A stretch of 64,000 nucleotides of DNA from Pollenia angustigena (GCA_930367215.1 OV884059.1:239071803-239135802), one strand, 5' to 3'. Positions 1-11,079 are shown, counted from the stretch's first letter. Numbers and translations: made by a program. The notes: generated by a model not told the origin, from the letters alone.

Positions 1-231
1 CCAACACAATGCAATGCATTTGTAGGGTCATCCACTGAGTGCTGGTCCTAACAGAAAAAAAATACAATGATAGAGATTGACAGAAATGTTAAGTTATATT
101 GTGAAAAAGAAATATATTAAATTTATAAGATTAAAAAATGCTAAAAATTGCTAATAAAATATAAGAAAAATTCGCTGCTAAATCAAAATAAATAATGCTA
201 AAATTAACAGTGAAAATGCTAAGAGGGTCAC

Positions 232-382
232 ACTGATAATTTAAGTATTTTTCAATTGAAAATCCTTACTTGAATCATTCTTTCTGTACTTGATTAAAGA
301 AATTCCGTACTCACCGTACTATTAATACCGCTTCGGATTGATTTGAGAACGGATGGATTGATTTTTCTTTTGAGATTGGTTG
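232..382 (+). repeat. Partial copy of the TA-target repeat found whole at 11.4-12.2 kb
   Basis: This stretch matches about 130 bp near the right end of the element at 11396-12220, including the block that reads CCGTACTCACCGTACTATTA and the following CGCTTCGGATTGATTT. The left part of the element is absent, so this is a truncated copy. Nothing coding is seen. The flanks at 1-231 and 383-614 hold no feature I can name. Confidence 0.6.
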
Positions 383-614
383 AAATCATTGATTGCAGTT
401 TCTTACAGCTCCGCTCCCCATGACGATCGTGAGAAGAGTTCGGAAAAAATCTCTCGAAATATATTTGTTGCAAAATGAAATCAAACATATACAAATGGAA
501 ATGGTACCTAAATAAATTTTTTGATTAAAAATTAATCATATTGGTCGTTTAAAGATTTTCTATACCTTTCACCATTGAGAACGACTTGAAATTAAAATCA
601 AGTTACAGTGATTT

Positions 615-656
615 ATTCGGCTGTGTCGAATCTTAAATAGTCTTCACCGAGAGTTA
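615..656 (-). repeat. Scrap of a DINE-like (Helentron) terminus
   Basis: The short run containing ATTCGGCTGTGTCGAATCTT followed by a CTTCACC-like end resembles the terminus of the DINE-like elements at 21.2, 24.8 and 11.1 kb. Only about 40 bp remain, so the call is tentative. Confidence 0.3.
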
Positions 657-711
657 GAATATTTTAGAAGTGGGCTTTTTATAAGACCTTTAAATTATTA
701 ACAAATCTTTA

Positions 712-1530
712 TCTATATATATATAAAATTGGATGTGTGTATGTATGTGTGTATGTAACGTATGGACTCCAAAACGGCTGGGCCGATTTTGATGAAATTT
801 TTAGGGAATCTTCAGAATATTCAGGCGGGTGACATAGGGAAGTCTGATTTTTGATTTTCGGTCTGGGGGCGGAGGGGCGTGGCAAAAACCATAACTTGAG
901 AACGGCTTGACCGATTCAAACGATTTTTTCTTCAAAATGATTGCCATGGTCCAACTTAGGTTTTTACGGAAAGAAAATTTTGCCCCGCCCACTTTTTTCG
1001 ATTTACCTAATATCAGAAAACGGCTCCATCGAGTTGACTAATTTTTCTTCAAATGTTCGTCTTAATCAACTTTAAGTTTTCATCGAAAGAAAAATTTACC
1101 ACGCCTACTTTTACGCCCACTTTTTCTATTAAGCGCATAACTGGAGAACGGCTTGACCGATTTGGACGATTTTTTTCTTTAAAATGATCGCCATGGTCCA
1201 ACTTAGGTTTTTACGGAAAGAAAATTTTGCCCCGCCCACTTTTTTCGATTTACCTAATTTCAGAAAACGGCTCCATCGAGTTGACTAATTTTTCTTCAAA
1301 TGTTCGTCTTAATCAACTTTAAGTTTTCATCGAAAGAAAAATGTATCACGCCTACTTCTACGCCCACTTTTTCTATTAAGCGCATAACTTGAGAACGGCT
1401 TGACCGATTTAGGTTTTTACGGAAGGAAAATTTTAAAGGCTGTAAATTTCGTTTACAGCTCAACTTAAATCGTCTGGTAATACAACACTAATGTTTGCTT
1501 GGGGCCAGCAACGCGGACCGGGTCAGCTAG
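712..1530 (+). mobile_element. Non-autonomous Helitron-type element
   Basis: The element begins TCTATATATATATAAAATTG and ends GACCGGGTCAGCTAG. It lies between A on the left and T on the right with no target duplication. A 5'-TC, a 3'-CTAG and insertion between A and T are the classic Helitron signature. A short GACC/GGTC palindrome just before the end could serve as the terminal hairpin, but its stem is only 4 bp. Inside, a block with GAGAACGGCTTGACCGATT recurs at about 897, 1144 and 1391, giving a 247-bp tandem repeat of just over two copies. No Rep/helicase gene is present, so movement would depend on another element. Confidence 0.72.
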
Positions 1531-1645
1531 TAAAATATAAAAGTGTGATTTTCAGCCATATAAAATGAATTTGTTCAAAATTATTTGAGAATCGGTGCAT
1601 TCTGCCACCAATTAATCCTAGAGGAAGTGTTTAACATACATTATA

Positions 1646-2244
1646 ATTGAGGAGGTCCATAACAAAACGCAATAATTAAATTTTTCAAGTTTTTTGATTT
1701 TTTGATTGAATCCCATTCTACACATTGAAATCATATTACCTTCATTATAAAGCATTCCAAAACTCAATAACTACACTGCAGATCAATATCAAATATACTG
1801 GTTCAGAGCAAAATGCAATTATTACACATCTTTGCAATAAATCTTTACAAGAAATTTTAAAAAAGTCAACTTGATAAATTAATTATGCTCTGGTGGTAAC
1901 TCTGAGATAACTGTAAAACGTAAGCAATTTTTGTTTGGTTAATATCTTTTGCTTTTGTTATGTTGATTGTGAGTAATATTTTCGTACAATTCATAGCAAA
2001 ATGAAATAAATACTATGGATTCGAACCAAAACGCAATAATTCCAAATTTGTTATCGAAATAACTTTAAAACAAACTGTCAGATAAAATAATTAATTTGTG
2101 ATTAATATTATTTTTTTTAGACAACAACACTTCAATAATAGTTTTTTAAAAAAATTATGTGCTACTTACTTCAATTACATTTTGTCGTTTATCCAAAAAA
2201 ATGTTATGGTGTAATTATTGCGTTTTGTTATGGACCTCCTCAAT
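1646..2244. mobile_element. Tc1/mariner-type MITE with reiterated subterminal motif
   Basis: Terminal inverted repeats of about 32 bp (ATTGAGGAGGTCCATAACAA inward to AATTA) face each other at the two ends and are flanked by TA on both sides (1644-1645 and 2245-2246). The inner half of the repeat, AAAACGCAATAATT, recurs inside near 1806-1824, 1993-2008 and 2022-2042 with few changes. Such reiteration is what multiple transposase-binding sites look like in the IR/DR class of Tc1 elements. No transposase is encoded. Confidence 0.75.
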
Positions 2245-2349
2245 TAGAAATAATTGTTACAAAATAACCACAATACTAATTAACCACAATACTAATTAAT
2301 AATTGTTAATTTTTGGAATGTATACTTCTTACTAATCTGTTTATATATA

Positions 2350-3583
2350 CACACAGAAAACAATTGGTTGGGAAACGGTTGCAGTAATAAAATATTGATC
2401 AAGTAACATGATTTATTATTGCAACTATTAAAAATGTATAGTTCTAACTGATTTTTAATTCTCTTGATTATAAAAATGATGTTCCAACTGAAATATGATT
2501 CCTTCAATTCTTTTATTAGTTATGATAACTAATTTAATTAAGTTCTAAAAATTAGTACAAATGGTTAGAATAACAACCGAATTTAATACAGGGCAATACT
2601 GAATATTGGTCATTGCAATCAATAATTTGCTTTCGTCAATAAATTTTGTAATATAAATGATTATTCATTTATTGCAGCTAATTATTGATTGTTGAAATAG
2701 ATTCAATTCGAGTACAACAAATGAAAATATAATTATTCAGAATTCACAACCAAAAAATAGTTAAAAGCCCCAATTGCTTACTAAATTTTCTGTCAAAACA
2801 TTTGATAGATTAAATTAATTTTAATATTATATTAAAAAAAAATATATTTGCGGTCAAAAATGGAAAATGTGAAAAACTTAATAAATAGGGGTAAGTAATT
2901 TACGAATTCTTATAGGTATGAACATATACACGTACGTATGAATGAATGTATGTATTATTTTTTTTATACCCTGCAAATTATATTGGACTTATTGATCCAT
3001 TTTTATCCTGGACTGGTCCAATGTAGTGCAAGTATGGACCATGTCATTATTAAAAAGAGTTTACAGTGAAACGACATGTCTTCGTTTTTTAACGACATGT
3101 TTTCGTTTTGAAACGATTTCAAAGCTAATCCTCTGGTGTATACCATGGAGTAGTTTTTAGACTTCTCCTTTGTAATGCAAGGTGGGTTATATGTTCCTGT
3201 AAAATAATCCATTTTTTCCATTGATTGGGATTACCTTTGGACAAGTCCTTGCCCCTTATGGGCTACATTTGACCGGTTAAAAAATATATATTGATAACGA
3301 CAATCGAATCTCTTGTTATGAACACCAATTATGTGTTAATTCAGTTGCAGCTATCATTTATTCGGGTATAAGCACAATTTTGTTTCTAATAATCATACTA
3401 ACAACTAACAATGTCTGTTGTTATGACTGATAGTGTACTAAAATTCAAATGTTGCTATCAAAACTATTATGCTAAGCAACGAAATTTTCAGTAATTGGAA
3501 CCGAATTGTGTGATAGTACATGCAACCGACGAAATTCGATTGGCGCCAAATTCTGTTGTGATGACGAATCTGTTTTCTCTGTG
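2350..3583 (+). mobile_element. TA-target non-autonomous element, copy 1
   Basis: The 1.23-kb element starts CACACAGAAAACA and ends TGTTTTCTCTGTG, flanked by TA on both sides. It is a close relative of the copy at 34300-35554, and the two align along their whole length with scattered substitutions and small indels. It contains no open reading frame that looks like a transposase. The short reading frame on the minus strand near 3.0-3.2 kb is only partly conserved between the copies and is not a credible gene. The family shares its ACAC-CAGAGAAAA termini with several other elements in the window. Confidence 0.8.
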
Positions 3584-4188
3584 TACTTACATACACGCAG
3601 AAAAAAAATATGTTAGGAGGTAACCACGCAGGCAGAAATTACGACTCTTCTAAATATTATGTACCGCCACAACCCTGTACATACAAAATTGTGACTCTAC
3701 CAAAAACATGGTACCATCTCAACACTGTAGATACAAAATTACAACCTTATGGCGATTTCTTTTCTGAGAAATATGTTGTATTAATGTTACATGTTCTACA
3801 TTTTGTGTTCGTTTGTACAAAAAATACAACTGTGGAAAAAATTTTCAAGTTCTTTTGTGAATATGTTGATGAAAAACATGCAAAACATGTTGCATATTTT
3901 ACCCTTACTTTTACTTAAGGTGTTCATACTGCCCTGTTTTACAACTTTGGTACTTACAACTTTGTTTGTACAACCAATGTTTTATTTTGATTGTCATAAT
4001 TCATGCCGCTCATAATTTTGTAAACAAATTGTTATAAAACAAAATATAAATATATTTACACATTAAAATCAAAAAAAGTCTATTTATATTATAATCGTTT
4101 TAATTTTTCTAAACCTCACATCCTGGCATCACATATTTGTTTCCAAGCCATAATAGCGTGCAGAAACATTAATGAAGAAAGTGTAATA

Positions 4189-4627
4189 CAGTCAAATCCC
4201 GATAATTCGTACCCCGATAAATCGTAATTCCCGATAATTCGTAATAAACTGTCGGTCCCTTGAACAAATCTCGTTAATTAAAAAAGTTTGCTAACTACCA
4301 CTTATAATTCGTAATAAAAACAACAGAAACATGGAAATAATGATTTTTTGTTTACCGTTTTTTTTTTTGCGTGGGCTTTTGCTTGTTCGTGTGTTTATTT
4401 TCTTAAGATCAGTTTGTTACATAAATAATTTTTATAGGTATATTTTGTTTTTAACAATTGTCTTTTATGTGTTTTTTATTGTTTTAGTAAATAAATTGAA
4501 AAACCCCGTTAATTCGTATTAATTTTTTTTAAACCCCGGTAAATCGAAATCCCGCTAAATCGAAAACCCCTATAATTCGTAAGAAATGGCCGGTCCCTTG
4601 CGATTACGAATTATCGCGATTCTACTG
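4189..4627. mobile_element. pogo/Tigger-type MITE
   Basis: The ends are CAGTCAAATCCCGATAATTC and the inverse of CAGTAGAATCGCGATAATTC, with TA on both sides (4187-4188, 4628-4629). A CAGT start, a CGATAATTCG-rich terminus and TA targets are typical of pogo-like elements. Inside, the motif CCCGATAAtTCGTA recurs several times near both ends. Only about 440 bp remain and no transposase is present. A 63-codon hydrophobic reading frame in the middle has no recognisable domain. Confidence 0.8.
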
Positions 4628-5171
4628 TAGTTGTAAATAAAAGCAGCTAATTGTGCTCTATTGAAATTGCACAACATGTAACACTTCTAGTGATTATAGG
4701 TAACATTAGAAAATGTTACATGTATATACTGTAACATATTTTTCTCAGAAAAGAAATCGCCATTAGTTTTTTAAATAAGATTCAACACCGGTACAACACC
4801 CTAAATACAAATAAACGACTTTAGTTTTTTAACGAATTTATATTTGTAAAAATATTGAAAAGAAGAGTCGGAAGACGGTTGTGACTACATTGTAAATTTA
4901 AATTTACAGTACTGTGACAACATTAAAAAAAAGAGTCGGAAGGCGCACATTTGGCGTTATCATTTTAAATAATCAGTATTGTGGTTATTTTGTTGAACTA
5001 TTTATGGTTTTTAATGCAAATTTTAAGTATTTTTATAATCAGGCTTAAGTTCATCAAATTTAATTTTCATTAAATTATTTTTATGAAGAAAGGAATTTTG
5101 CAACACGAAAATAAGTTAAAATTGTTATTGATAATTTTTCATTCTTGACGTGGCTGGGGCTCGAACCCTGG

Positions 5172-5226
5172 CCGGCAGGTTACCCTGACATGTTTCGATC
5201 GCAACCACTCGATCTCCTCAGATGGA
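5172..5226 (-). ncRNA. Hammerhead ribozyme motif, truncated at stem I
   Basis: Read on the minus strand, the CUGAGGA core, the 5-bp stem II, GAAA and the ACAUGUC cleavage region are all present. The inner stem I has one mismatch because ATGG has become AGGG, and the outer stem I strand is missing because the inversion junction lies right there. It is therefore probably weak or inactive. Confidence 0.65.
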
Positions 5227-5703
5227 TTATCAGTTATCAATAACAATTTTAACTTATTTTCGTGTTGCAAAATTCCTTTCTTCATAAAAATAATTTAATG
5301 AAAATTAAATTTGATGAACTTAAGCCTGATTATAAAAATACTTAAAATTTGGATTAAAAACCATAAATAGTTCAACAAAATAACCACAATACTGATTATT
5401 GTTAAAGCTAAGGCACGAGCTCTATGTATTCATTTGTCCTTCAAGTTGTGCTAAAAAAAAGGTCAACAAAAAAGAACGACAAAAATGAAAAAACAAACAA
5501 AAAATGTACTTCCGACTTCAAGAAGAATTCTTGACAAAAGTACGAGAAAGCAGAAGTAAGGAAAAAACACATTAAATCAATTAAAAATGGATAATTATAC
5601 AGAAAAGCAAATTTCGATCTTCCAAAGGTTAAAATACAATTTGGTTTAAGGATTGATGTTTGACTATTGACGTCAGCAGTCGTCGATGGCTGCGAGTGTA
5701 AGA

Positions 5704-5764
5704 CGGCAAATCCATCTGAGGAGATCGAGTGGTTGCGATCGAAACATGTCATGGTAACCTGCCG
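5704..5764 (+). ncRNA. Type I hammerhead ribozyme
   Basis: All conserved positions of a type I hammerhead are readable: CTGAGGA (5715-5721), a perfect stem II GATCG/CGATC around an 8-nt loop, GAA, then ACATGTC with predicted cleavage after C5750. Stem I has two parts, CCAT/ATGG and CGGCA/TGCCG, separated by an internal loop, the place where loop-loop contacts usually form. Stem III is the palindrome ACATGT, too short to close as a hairpin, so cleavage would be expected to be favoured in dimers. Confidence 0.88.
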
Positions 5765-6004
5765 GCCGGGGTTCGAGCCCCAGCCTCGTCAAGAATGAAA
5801 AATTATCAATAACAATTTTAACTAATTTTCGTGTTGCAAAATTCCTTTCTTCATAAAAATAATTTAATGAAAATTAAGTTATCATTTTAATATTGTGAAA
5901 ACATTGTAAATTTGGTAAACAGTACGTTGTATTGTTGTTGATAGTACCCCCTGCAACGGCGGCACAGCGTCGTGGTGGTTGTATTTTTCTGCCTGGGCAT
6001 ATTC

Positions 6005-6310
6005 TAAGAGAAACATACTACGGTTAATGTTTGCAGGTTACCATATCATATTTAAATATGACCATAAAATGGTTAAAATTAACATGAATTTTCCCGAAAT
6101 CAACCATAATATGGTCAAAATTAACCATAATTTTTTCAAAATAAACTATATTTTGGTCAATATTAACCATAATAATGGTGAAAATTAATTATATTATGTT
6201 CAAAACTAATAATATGGTCAAAATTTTTCAGAATTTGGACAAAAGTAACCATATTATGGTCAGAATAAACAATACTATGGTCAAAGTTAACCATGTTATG
6301 GTTATTTATA
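6005..6310. repeat. Cluster of AACCATATTATGGTT-like palindromes
   Basis: At least ten imperfect copies of an ACCATA...TATGGT dyad are spaced every 20-40 bp, with AAAATTAA spacers. The same dyads build the foldback at 44904-45393 and the relic at 43262-43600. The cluster marks the interior of the right-hand part of the composite block. No coding potential is seen beyond a 69-codon repeat-derived reading frame. Confidence 0.6.
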
Positions 6311-6947
6311 TCATCCATTTTTGCAATTTGTTTACTAAGTAATAAGATTCGTTTGTTTCCTGTTACGTGTTAGGTTCCACTTTAAAAGTTGGCCCATTAA
6401 ATGCATTTCCAGCCTTTGACGACCTTCATTAGCATTCCTTCTGTTTTCAAAGTACTAAATTTGTGTATTTTTTTTTCAAAAATTAATATAAAATGAATGA
6501 GAACTTAAAGCAAACCAAGAAAGTATTTCAAAAGCATTCAACTATTGTAGAGAGCAAAACCATCATAATATTGTTGTTTTCAATATATTATTTTTAATTT
6601 AAAAGTAAACATTGACTGTTTCAAATTATTATAATTTCAAACATATTATTGTTATTACATATTAAACATAACATGTTGGCTTTTGGATGGATGAATTTGA
6701 CAATAATATGGTTAAAGTAACCATAATATGTTTAAGTGTATGGTTGTAACTTTGTTTTATTAAAACATTATTTTGATAAATTCCACCATATTTGAAGTTT
6801 CAAGGGAGGTAAACACTTTATTGTTAAAAAGAAACAAAATATTTTTAATCGTGAAAAAGTAATGTTAAAAATAACAACATTGCATTGCGGGCACCATAAT
6901 ATGTTTTTTGTTAACCATACTTCAACCAAGTTTTTTCTCTGTGTGTA

Positions 6948-7492
6948 TATATAAAAAAGTAACTGTAAACATGTTGGTTTTTTATAGCGTTCTACTTTTG
7001 GGGAGGAATAACACTATTGAGGACTTATCAAAATGATTTATTAAATGGTGTTGTGTTCATAAATCAAACAACTGTTGCAAAAGTTGTTGAAGTGTCTTGT
7101 CGTTAATTCAAATCAATGGCGGAATTTAAAAAGGGCGTATCTCGATACAATACACCTCCCTTGAAAATTTTCGTGATTTATGTATCTTTTTTAAATAGCG
7201 GATTTATAGCTGATTAAAAAAGCCTTATTATTTAAAGAAAAAAGCCCTAACTATGCAATGAAACAAATGGAAATCTTGTTTCTTCTATATTATATTATCA
7301 TTATGCCATTCGTATTCATTTGATTATAGACCAAGCGTATGTGATGTTGATGCTATAAGTCAGAACATGAACGATACGTTTGGCCGAGACCTAATTGAGG
7401 AGAATTTAACAACAATAACAACAACATATGTAAAATTACCTGTAGTTTTTTCGTGACAATTTACCCCAAAAGTGGCAGTACTATACACTGTA
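6948..7492. other. No feature recognised
   Basis: I see AT-rich sequence without a convincing reading frame, terminal repeat or RNA gene. Confidence 0.5.
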
Positions 7493-7591
7493 GACTGGTT
7501 ATAAAACTATCCACATTGATCCTATACTATGAAGACTGGTTGTAAAACTATCCACATTGATCCTATACTCGGAAGACTGATTCTAAAACTT
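7493..7591 (+). repeat. 41-bp tandem repeat, about 2.4 copies
   Basis: The motif starting GACTGGTT.TAAAACTATC occurs at 7493 and 7534, and its start again at 7575. The first two units differ at only a few positions. It has no evident link to a neighbouring element. Confidence 0.8.
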
Positions 7592-7939
7592 TGGAAAATT
7601 TTACTGTCACTTTGTGCTGGCACTTAGCTGTCTTTATATGTCGCAGATTGTGGATTGTAAAAAAGGTATGTCACTTAGCATATCGGTCATTTTATGAGAG
7701 AGAGAGAAACAGAACGTATGACAACACAATCAAAAAAGCAGATTTATGGTTGGTATAAGGAGACAGTTTTGGGTAAGCCAAGAAGAACCTGCTTATGAAC
7801 TGTTTTTTTGTGGCCTCTTTGTGACACTTTACCCCTTCGTATGACATCCCCTTGTTAAAGTGGCCAGTCATATGGCTAGCATTCGGACTGGTTGTGTCAT
7901 AAAGGGGCTAGTATTATAGCCAGCTCGGAGATAGCCACA

Positions 7940-8340
7940 TGAATTACAGGGTTCATACAACGCATACAATCGCAAAATGTAATAGTATATGTTGCCGATC
8001 GCAACAGAAGAGTATCCAATAATATTGACTCCCTTGAACACCGGCGCAATGTGGGTTTTATTTGCCTGTTTTTTCGTTACTACAATGGAATGTGCTCTGA
8101 TGAAATAAGGGATTTGGTTCCCGACGCCCGTGCGTTTGTTTGTAGTACATGTTTTTCCCTAAGATCCCTTTCTTTTGTGGTCGACTGGCCGGTGCTTTGC
8201 ATGGAAAATTCGTTATTTCCCGGACTGTTAGTATTTGAAATAACCTTCATGCTGAAGTCTTTCCTCCCACTTTAAACATTAATAAGTGCCTACCCCCTCT
8301 ATCCGCCTTCCAACAACCTATTTCTCAGTTTCCAACCCCA
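7940..8340 (+). pseudogene. Remnant of a non-LTR retrotransposon ORF2 C-terminus
   Basis: Plus-strand translation across several frames gives a SLEHRRNVGFICLFFRYYNG segment, then a region with SSEL-like and VPDARAF residues, and finally, after a frame change near 8200, a region ending in a run of proline. The SLEHRR...L..FYRYYHG pattern is typical of the tail after the reverse transcriptase in jockey/CR1-like LINEs. Reverse transcriptase motifs are not preserved upstream, so this is a truncated, frameshifted fragment. Confidence 0.55.
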
Positions 8341-8892
8341 CCCGCCTCCTCTATTAATAGACTATTTCCATTATGATTTTTTTTTTAATTTAGAAAGTAT
8401 ATATTTCTAAGATAAACTCTTCCAAGTGAAACTATTCCAGATTAAACAATTCTTAAGTTGTGAACAGGATATAATACACACATTTGTATCTTAAATTTCA
8501 GGCAGAAGTTTCGGAAATCCAACAGTTAATATAATTCAAGCATTGGCATATGACGCATCAGGAATAAATAATTTCAAAGCTGGTATAACATAAGAATACA
8601 AGTCAATAAGATTCAAGCATAGGCATATGATACTTCAGGATCAATTTGTTTCAAAGTTGATGTAACAGATGAGAATACCAGCTACTCCATAGAGTGAAAT
8701 CATAGATTGAGGCATACTGGTGGCGACGTATCTTCTGATTGTCTTTATAAAGCAAAAATCAGAAAACCAAAAAGTGGGTAATTTACAAGACTTTTTAAGT
8801 TTCTGCCAGCAGCTTGTCATTTTTGTATGACAGTTTACCCTATAAAAAAAATCAAGATATGCCCTTTCTACAATAAGCCATATATATATTAA
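8341..8892. other. No feature recognised
   Basis: This contains two similar short segments around TTCAAGCAT.GGCATATGA (near 8537 and 8611) but no gene, terminal repeat or RNA structure that I can support. Confidence 0.4.
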
Positions 8893-9033
8893 CTGCCTAT
8901 TTCACGATGTTACTCGAACGTTTACGTTCGCACAAATAACATGTAAACCAAAAACAAATTTGTTAATTTTGTTTTTGTTTTATATGTTATTTGTGCGAAC
9001 GTAAACGTTCAAGGGCCATCGTGAAATAGGCAG
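8893..9033. mobile_element. 141-bp foldback MITE with TAA target duplication
   Basis: Two arms of about 55 nt starting CTGCCTATTTCACGATG form a near-perfect hairpin around a short AT-rich loop. TAA flanks both ends (8890-8892 and 9034-9036). A TWA duplication is characteristic of PIF/Harbinger. The palindrome GAACGTTTACGTTC lies inside each arm. There is no coding capacity. Confidence 0.8.
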
Positions 9034-9647
9034 TAAGTATGAATCAATAAGGACTAATTTAATCTTATTCTAAAACTTTATTTTATGTCCTGCCAATGCC
9101 CGACGAAAACCAATTTACAAAAATTAAAGAAATAATATTAGAATCATTAGGAGAAAACTTACTGGAGATCGGTGATACATTTTATTTTTATCCCCCTAGG
9201 GGCGACTTCTTGGCAGTTATGGGACTTTTTCTTTAGTATATATGAATTATAATCTTTATAAATATTGAATAAAAAGTCCCATAAGTTGCTTCTAGAGGGA
9301 TACAATGTATAACCTGACTTCATTTGTTTTTTGTCCTTAACATTTTCTCAAAACATACTTGACTCTTATCACAACCCCAAAAGGGGTATTCTTAAATTTT
9401 GCCCCTGCAGTACCTAGGATGCCCCTTGACGGGCAAAAGTATGACTAGCCCCACTTTATTTTTATCGCCATTTATTAAGTAGGTTCCCATACAAAATTTT
9501 TAATACAGGCTAGTAATATATTGAAGAAAAAGTCCCAGAATGGCCTAGGAGTCAGTCGCCCCTAATGGGATATAATGTATGATCGAATTCTATTAATTTT
9601 TCGTCCAAACATTTTCTCACGAAATACTTGCCCTTTGCAAATATGTA
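9034..9647. repeat. Two diverged direct repeats about 250 bp apart
   Basis: A block with AAAAAGTCCCA, then a CCCCTA/CTAGAGG-like run, then GGGAT.....ATGTATAA.C and TTTTGTCC..AACATTTTCTC appears near 9272 and again near 9527. An inverted version of the first part lies near 9220. This could be the relic of an old element, but no ends are visible. Confidence 0.4.
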
Positions 9648-10016
9648 TGTCGTTTTACGAATTTTAGTTTTATTAAAATATTTCATCACTTGCGAGTAAA
9701 ATCAAAAGTGGTAGACAGATTTTAACCATATTCGGCTTGTTTCGTTTGGAACTTCGTTTCCTTTCATTTTCCAATTTTTAACAAATTATGCAATTAAATT
9801 ACTTTTCTAAAACGATTGCTCATATTTAAAAAAAATTTTATCTTACTGAAAGGTAATTTCATTGCGGAATTTCTGATGTATTTTCATTTTAATACACCAT
9901 TTTTGAGTTACGCCAGTATGTTGTGCAACCTCCTCCTCCTACGGTATATCACGAAAATAAGAGTTAACCTAAAAAAAAACTGTTAGCACCAGTGTATTTA
10001 CAGGACCGAAATTAGG
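9648..10016 (+). repeat. Interspersed repeat, family shared with 36.7 and 46.7-47.2 kb
   Basis: Key shared segments are TTTCATTGCGGAATTTC, TTTTTGAGTTACGC, ATGTTGTGCAACCTCC and GGTATATC.CGAAAA, ending GAATTAGGTTAAAA-like. The same order is found at 46660-47270 and partly at 36740-36870. The family is unknown to me and no transposition hallmarks are visible at this copy. Confidence 0.65.
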
Positions 10017-10254
10017 TTAAAACACCTATTGCTCTGCTTGCCAGTTTTTTCAACTTTTTTGATGGTAAACATATTTTATAGCTTTTACCGAGTAAATTGT
10101 TACTGCATTGTCCTTGATATACTTGTCATATAAACAATTAAAAAAGAAAGAAGAAAATCTAAAAAGAATAAAAAAATGTTTGTATGCTAAACAACTCCGC
10201 AATTGATACAATTCAACGTTTTGTTGTAAACTAAAATGAAAGCGTATTATTGTT

Positions 10255-10530
10255 GTAAACATATTCTAAGAGCAACATATTATGATAAGATTCATGATTG
10301 TAGTGACCATATTACGATTGTTATTGAATCATATTATGACCAAATATATTGGTAATATTACATCATAATATTTTTCCCTTAATCATATTCTTATCATGTA
10401 AATCAAAATATGTTTAGAAGTAATCATTTTATTGCCCTGTTAATCATAAAACATTAAGAAGCAATCATATTATTATCATGTTTATTATAATAAGTGAAGA
10501 CGTAATCATATTATTGTCATGCTAAGCATA
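10255..10530. repeat. Relic of the CATATTCTAAGAG... palindromic-repeat family
   Basis: The start ACATATTCTAAGAGCAACAT matches the sequence at 5999-6023, and AATCATATTATTGTCATG-like dyads follow every 40-60 bp. This is a diverged cousin of the AACCATATTATGG family. Confidence 0.5.
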
Positions 10531-10648
10531 ATTTTTTATTTTCTGGCACTTTACAATTTCTTAATTTTTTTGATTAAACTTGTTTTTTTAATGGGTATTT
10601 GGTTTTTTTATTTGTGGCTCAACAACTCCCTTCCAAATAATTCGATAT

Positions 10649-10770
10649 TTAACCCTTGTGTTAATACCCGGGTACCGGGGTACCCACCAAGGTAAATTTA
10701 CATGAAAAAAATGTATTAAGTATTAAAATTTTTAAACAAGCTTCTGGATTGTCGTTATATAACTTCAGAT
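10649..10770 (+). mobile_element. GGTACC-rich piggyBac-like terminus, copy A
   Basis: The sequence starts TTAA then CCCTTGTGTTAATACCCGG and contains GGGTACCGGGGTACCC. It matches, in inverse orientation, the right end of the element at 37648-38261 for about 115 bp. A TTAA target is the piggyBac hallmark. The opposite end is not found here, so it is a fragment. Confidence 0.55.
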
Positions 10771-10924
10771 TCTACATACAGAGCAACTGGACAAAAACTA
10801 AATAATTTTTACATACCTATACATATTTACAATACTTAAAACTTCATTAAAAATAAAATTTAAACAGCGAAAACTGGCAAATATTTTTTTTAAATCGTTT
10901 TTAGAACATAAAAAAATAAAAATA

Positions 10925-11030
10925 TAAAAAAAAAAAAATTTCTTTTTAAAAAACCAAGATTCGAACCAGGGAACTCTCAGTTTCTAACTTAACACACCCC
11001 CTAGACAACTGACCCATGAAGGAACGTTAA
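10925..11030 (-). other. tRNA-like SINE head or tRNA relic
   Basis: On the minus strand a box-B-like GGTTCGAATC follows about 45 nt after a weak box-A-like TCAGTTGTCTAGG, and a T/A-rich tail comes next. The spacing suits a tRNA-derived RNA polymerase III promoter. The T stem pairs poorly and no full cloverleaf can be drawn, so a functional tRNA is unlikely. Confidence 0.3.
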
Positions 11031-11079
11031 TTGAATATCATTAAAATGAAATATGGCACGTTTACTGTTTACAAAATTC

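Larger units (their letters stand above)
4969..5877 (+). mobile_element. Hammerhead-bearing non-autonomous retroelement, copy 1 (partly inverted)
   Basis: This insertion is flanked by a 13-bp direct duplication, GTTATCATTTTAA, at 4956-4968 and 5878-5890. It consists of an inverted partial unit (about 4969-5226) joined head to head to a plus-strand run of just over one unit (about 5235-5877). The unit is the same about 561-bp sequence seen at 25.5 and 49.4 kb. The inverted junction resembles twin priming during target-primed reverse transcription, or the inverted partial copies known from Penelope-like elements. Each arm carries a hammerhead motif; the plus-strand one is intact. No protein is encoded. 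Confidence 0.8.
3594..6945. mobile_element. Composite TA-flanked block with CACGCAGAAAA / TTTTCTCTGTGTG ends
   Basis: The left end, TA then CACGCAGAAAAAAAAT, and the right end, TTTTTTCTCTGTGTG then TA, match the terminal signature of the TA-target families here. A candidate internal boundary sits near 5999, where TTTTTCTGCCTGGGCA is followed by TA. The block may therefore be two adjacent elements (3594-5999 and about 6002-6945) rather than one. It hosts a pogo-type MITE (4189-4627) and a ribozyme-bearing retroelement (4969-5877). No transposase is readable. Confidence 0.45.

Noticed and set aside
3003..3221. A short minus-strand reading frame repeated at 35004-35216
   Set aside because: It is just the shared sequence of two copies of one non-autonomous element; length and residues differ between the copies, so it is not under coding constraint.
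5441..5752. A 103-codon minus-strand frame, similar to one at 49337-49525
   Set aside because: It runs antisense through the ribozyme unit and is not conserved as a frame across the unit copies.
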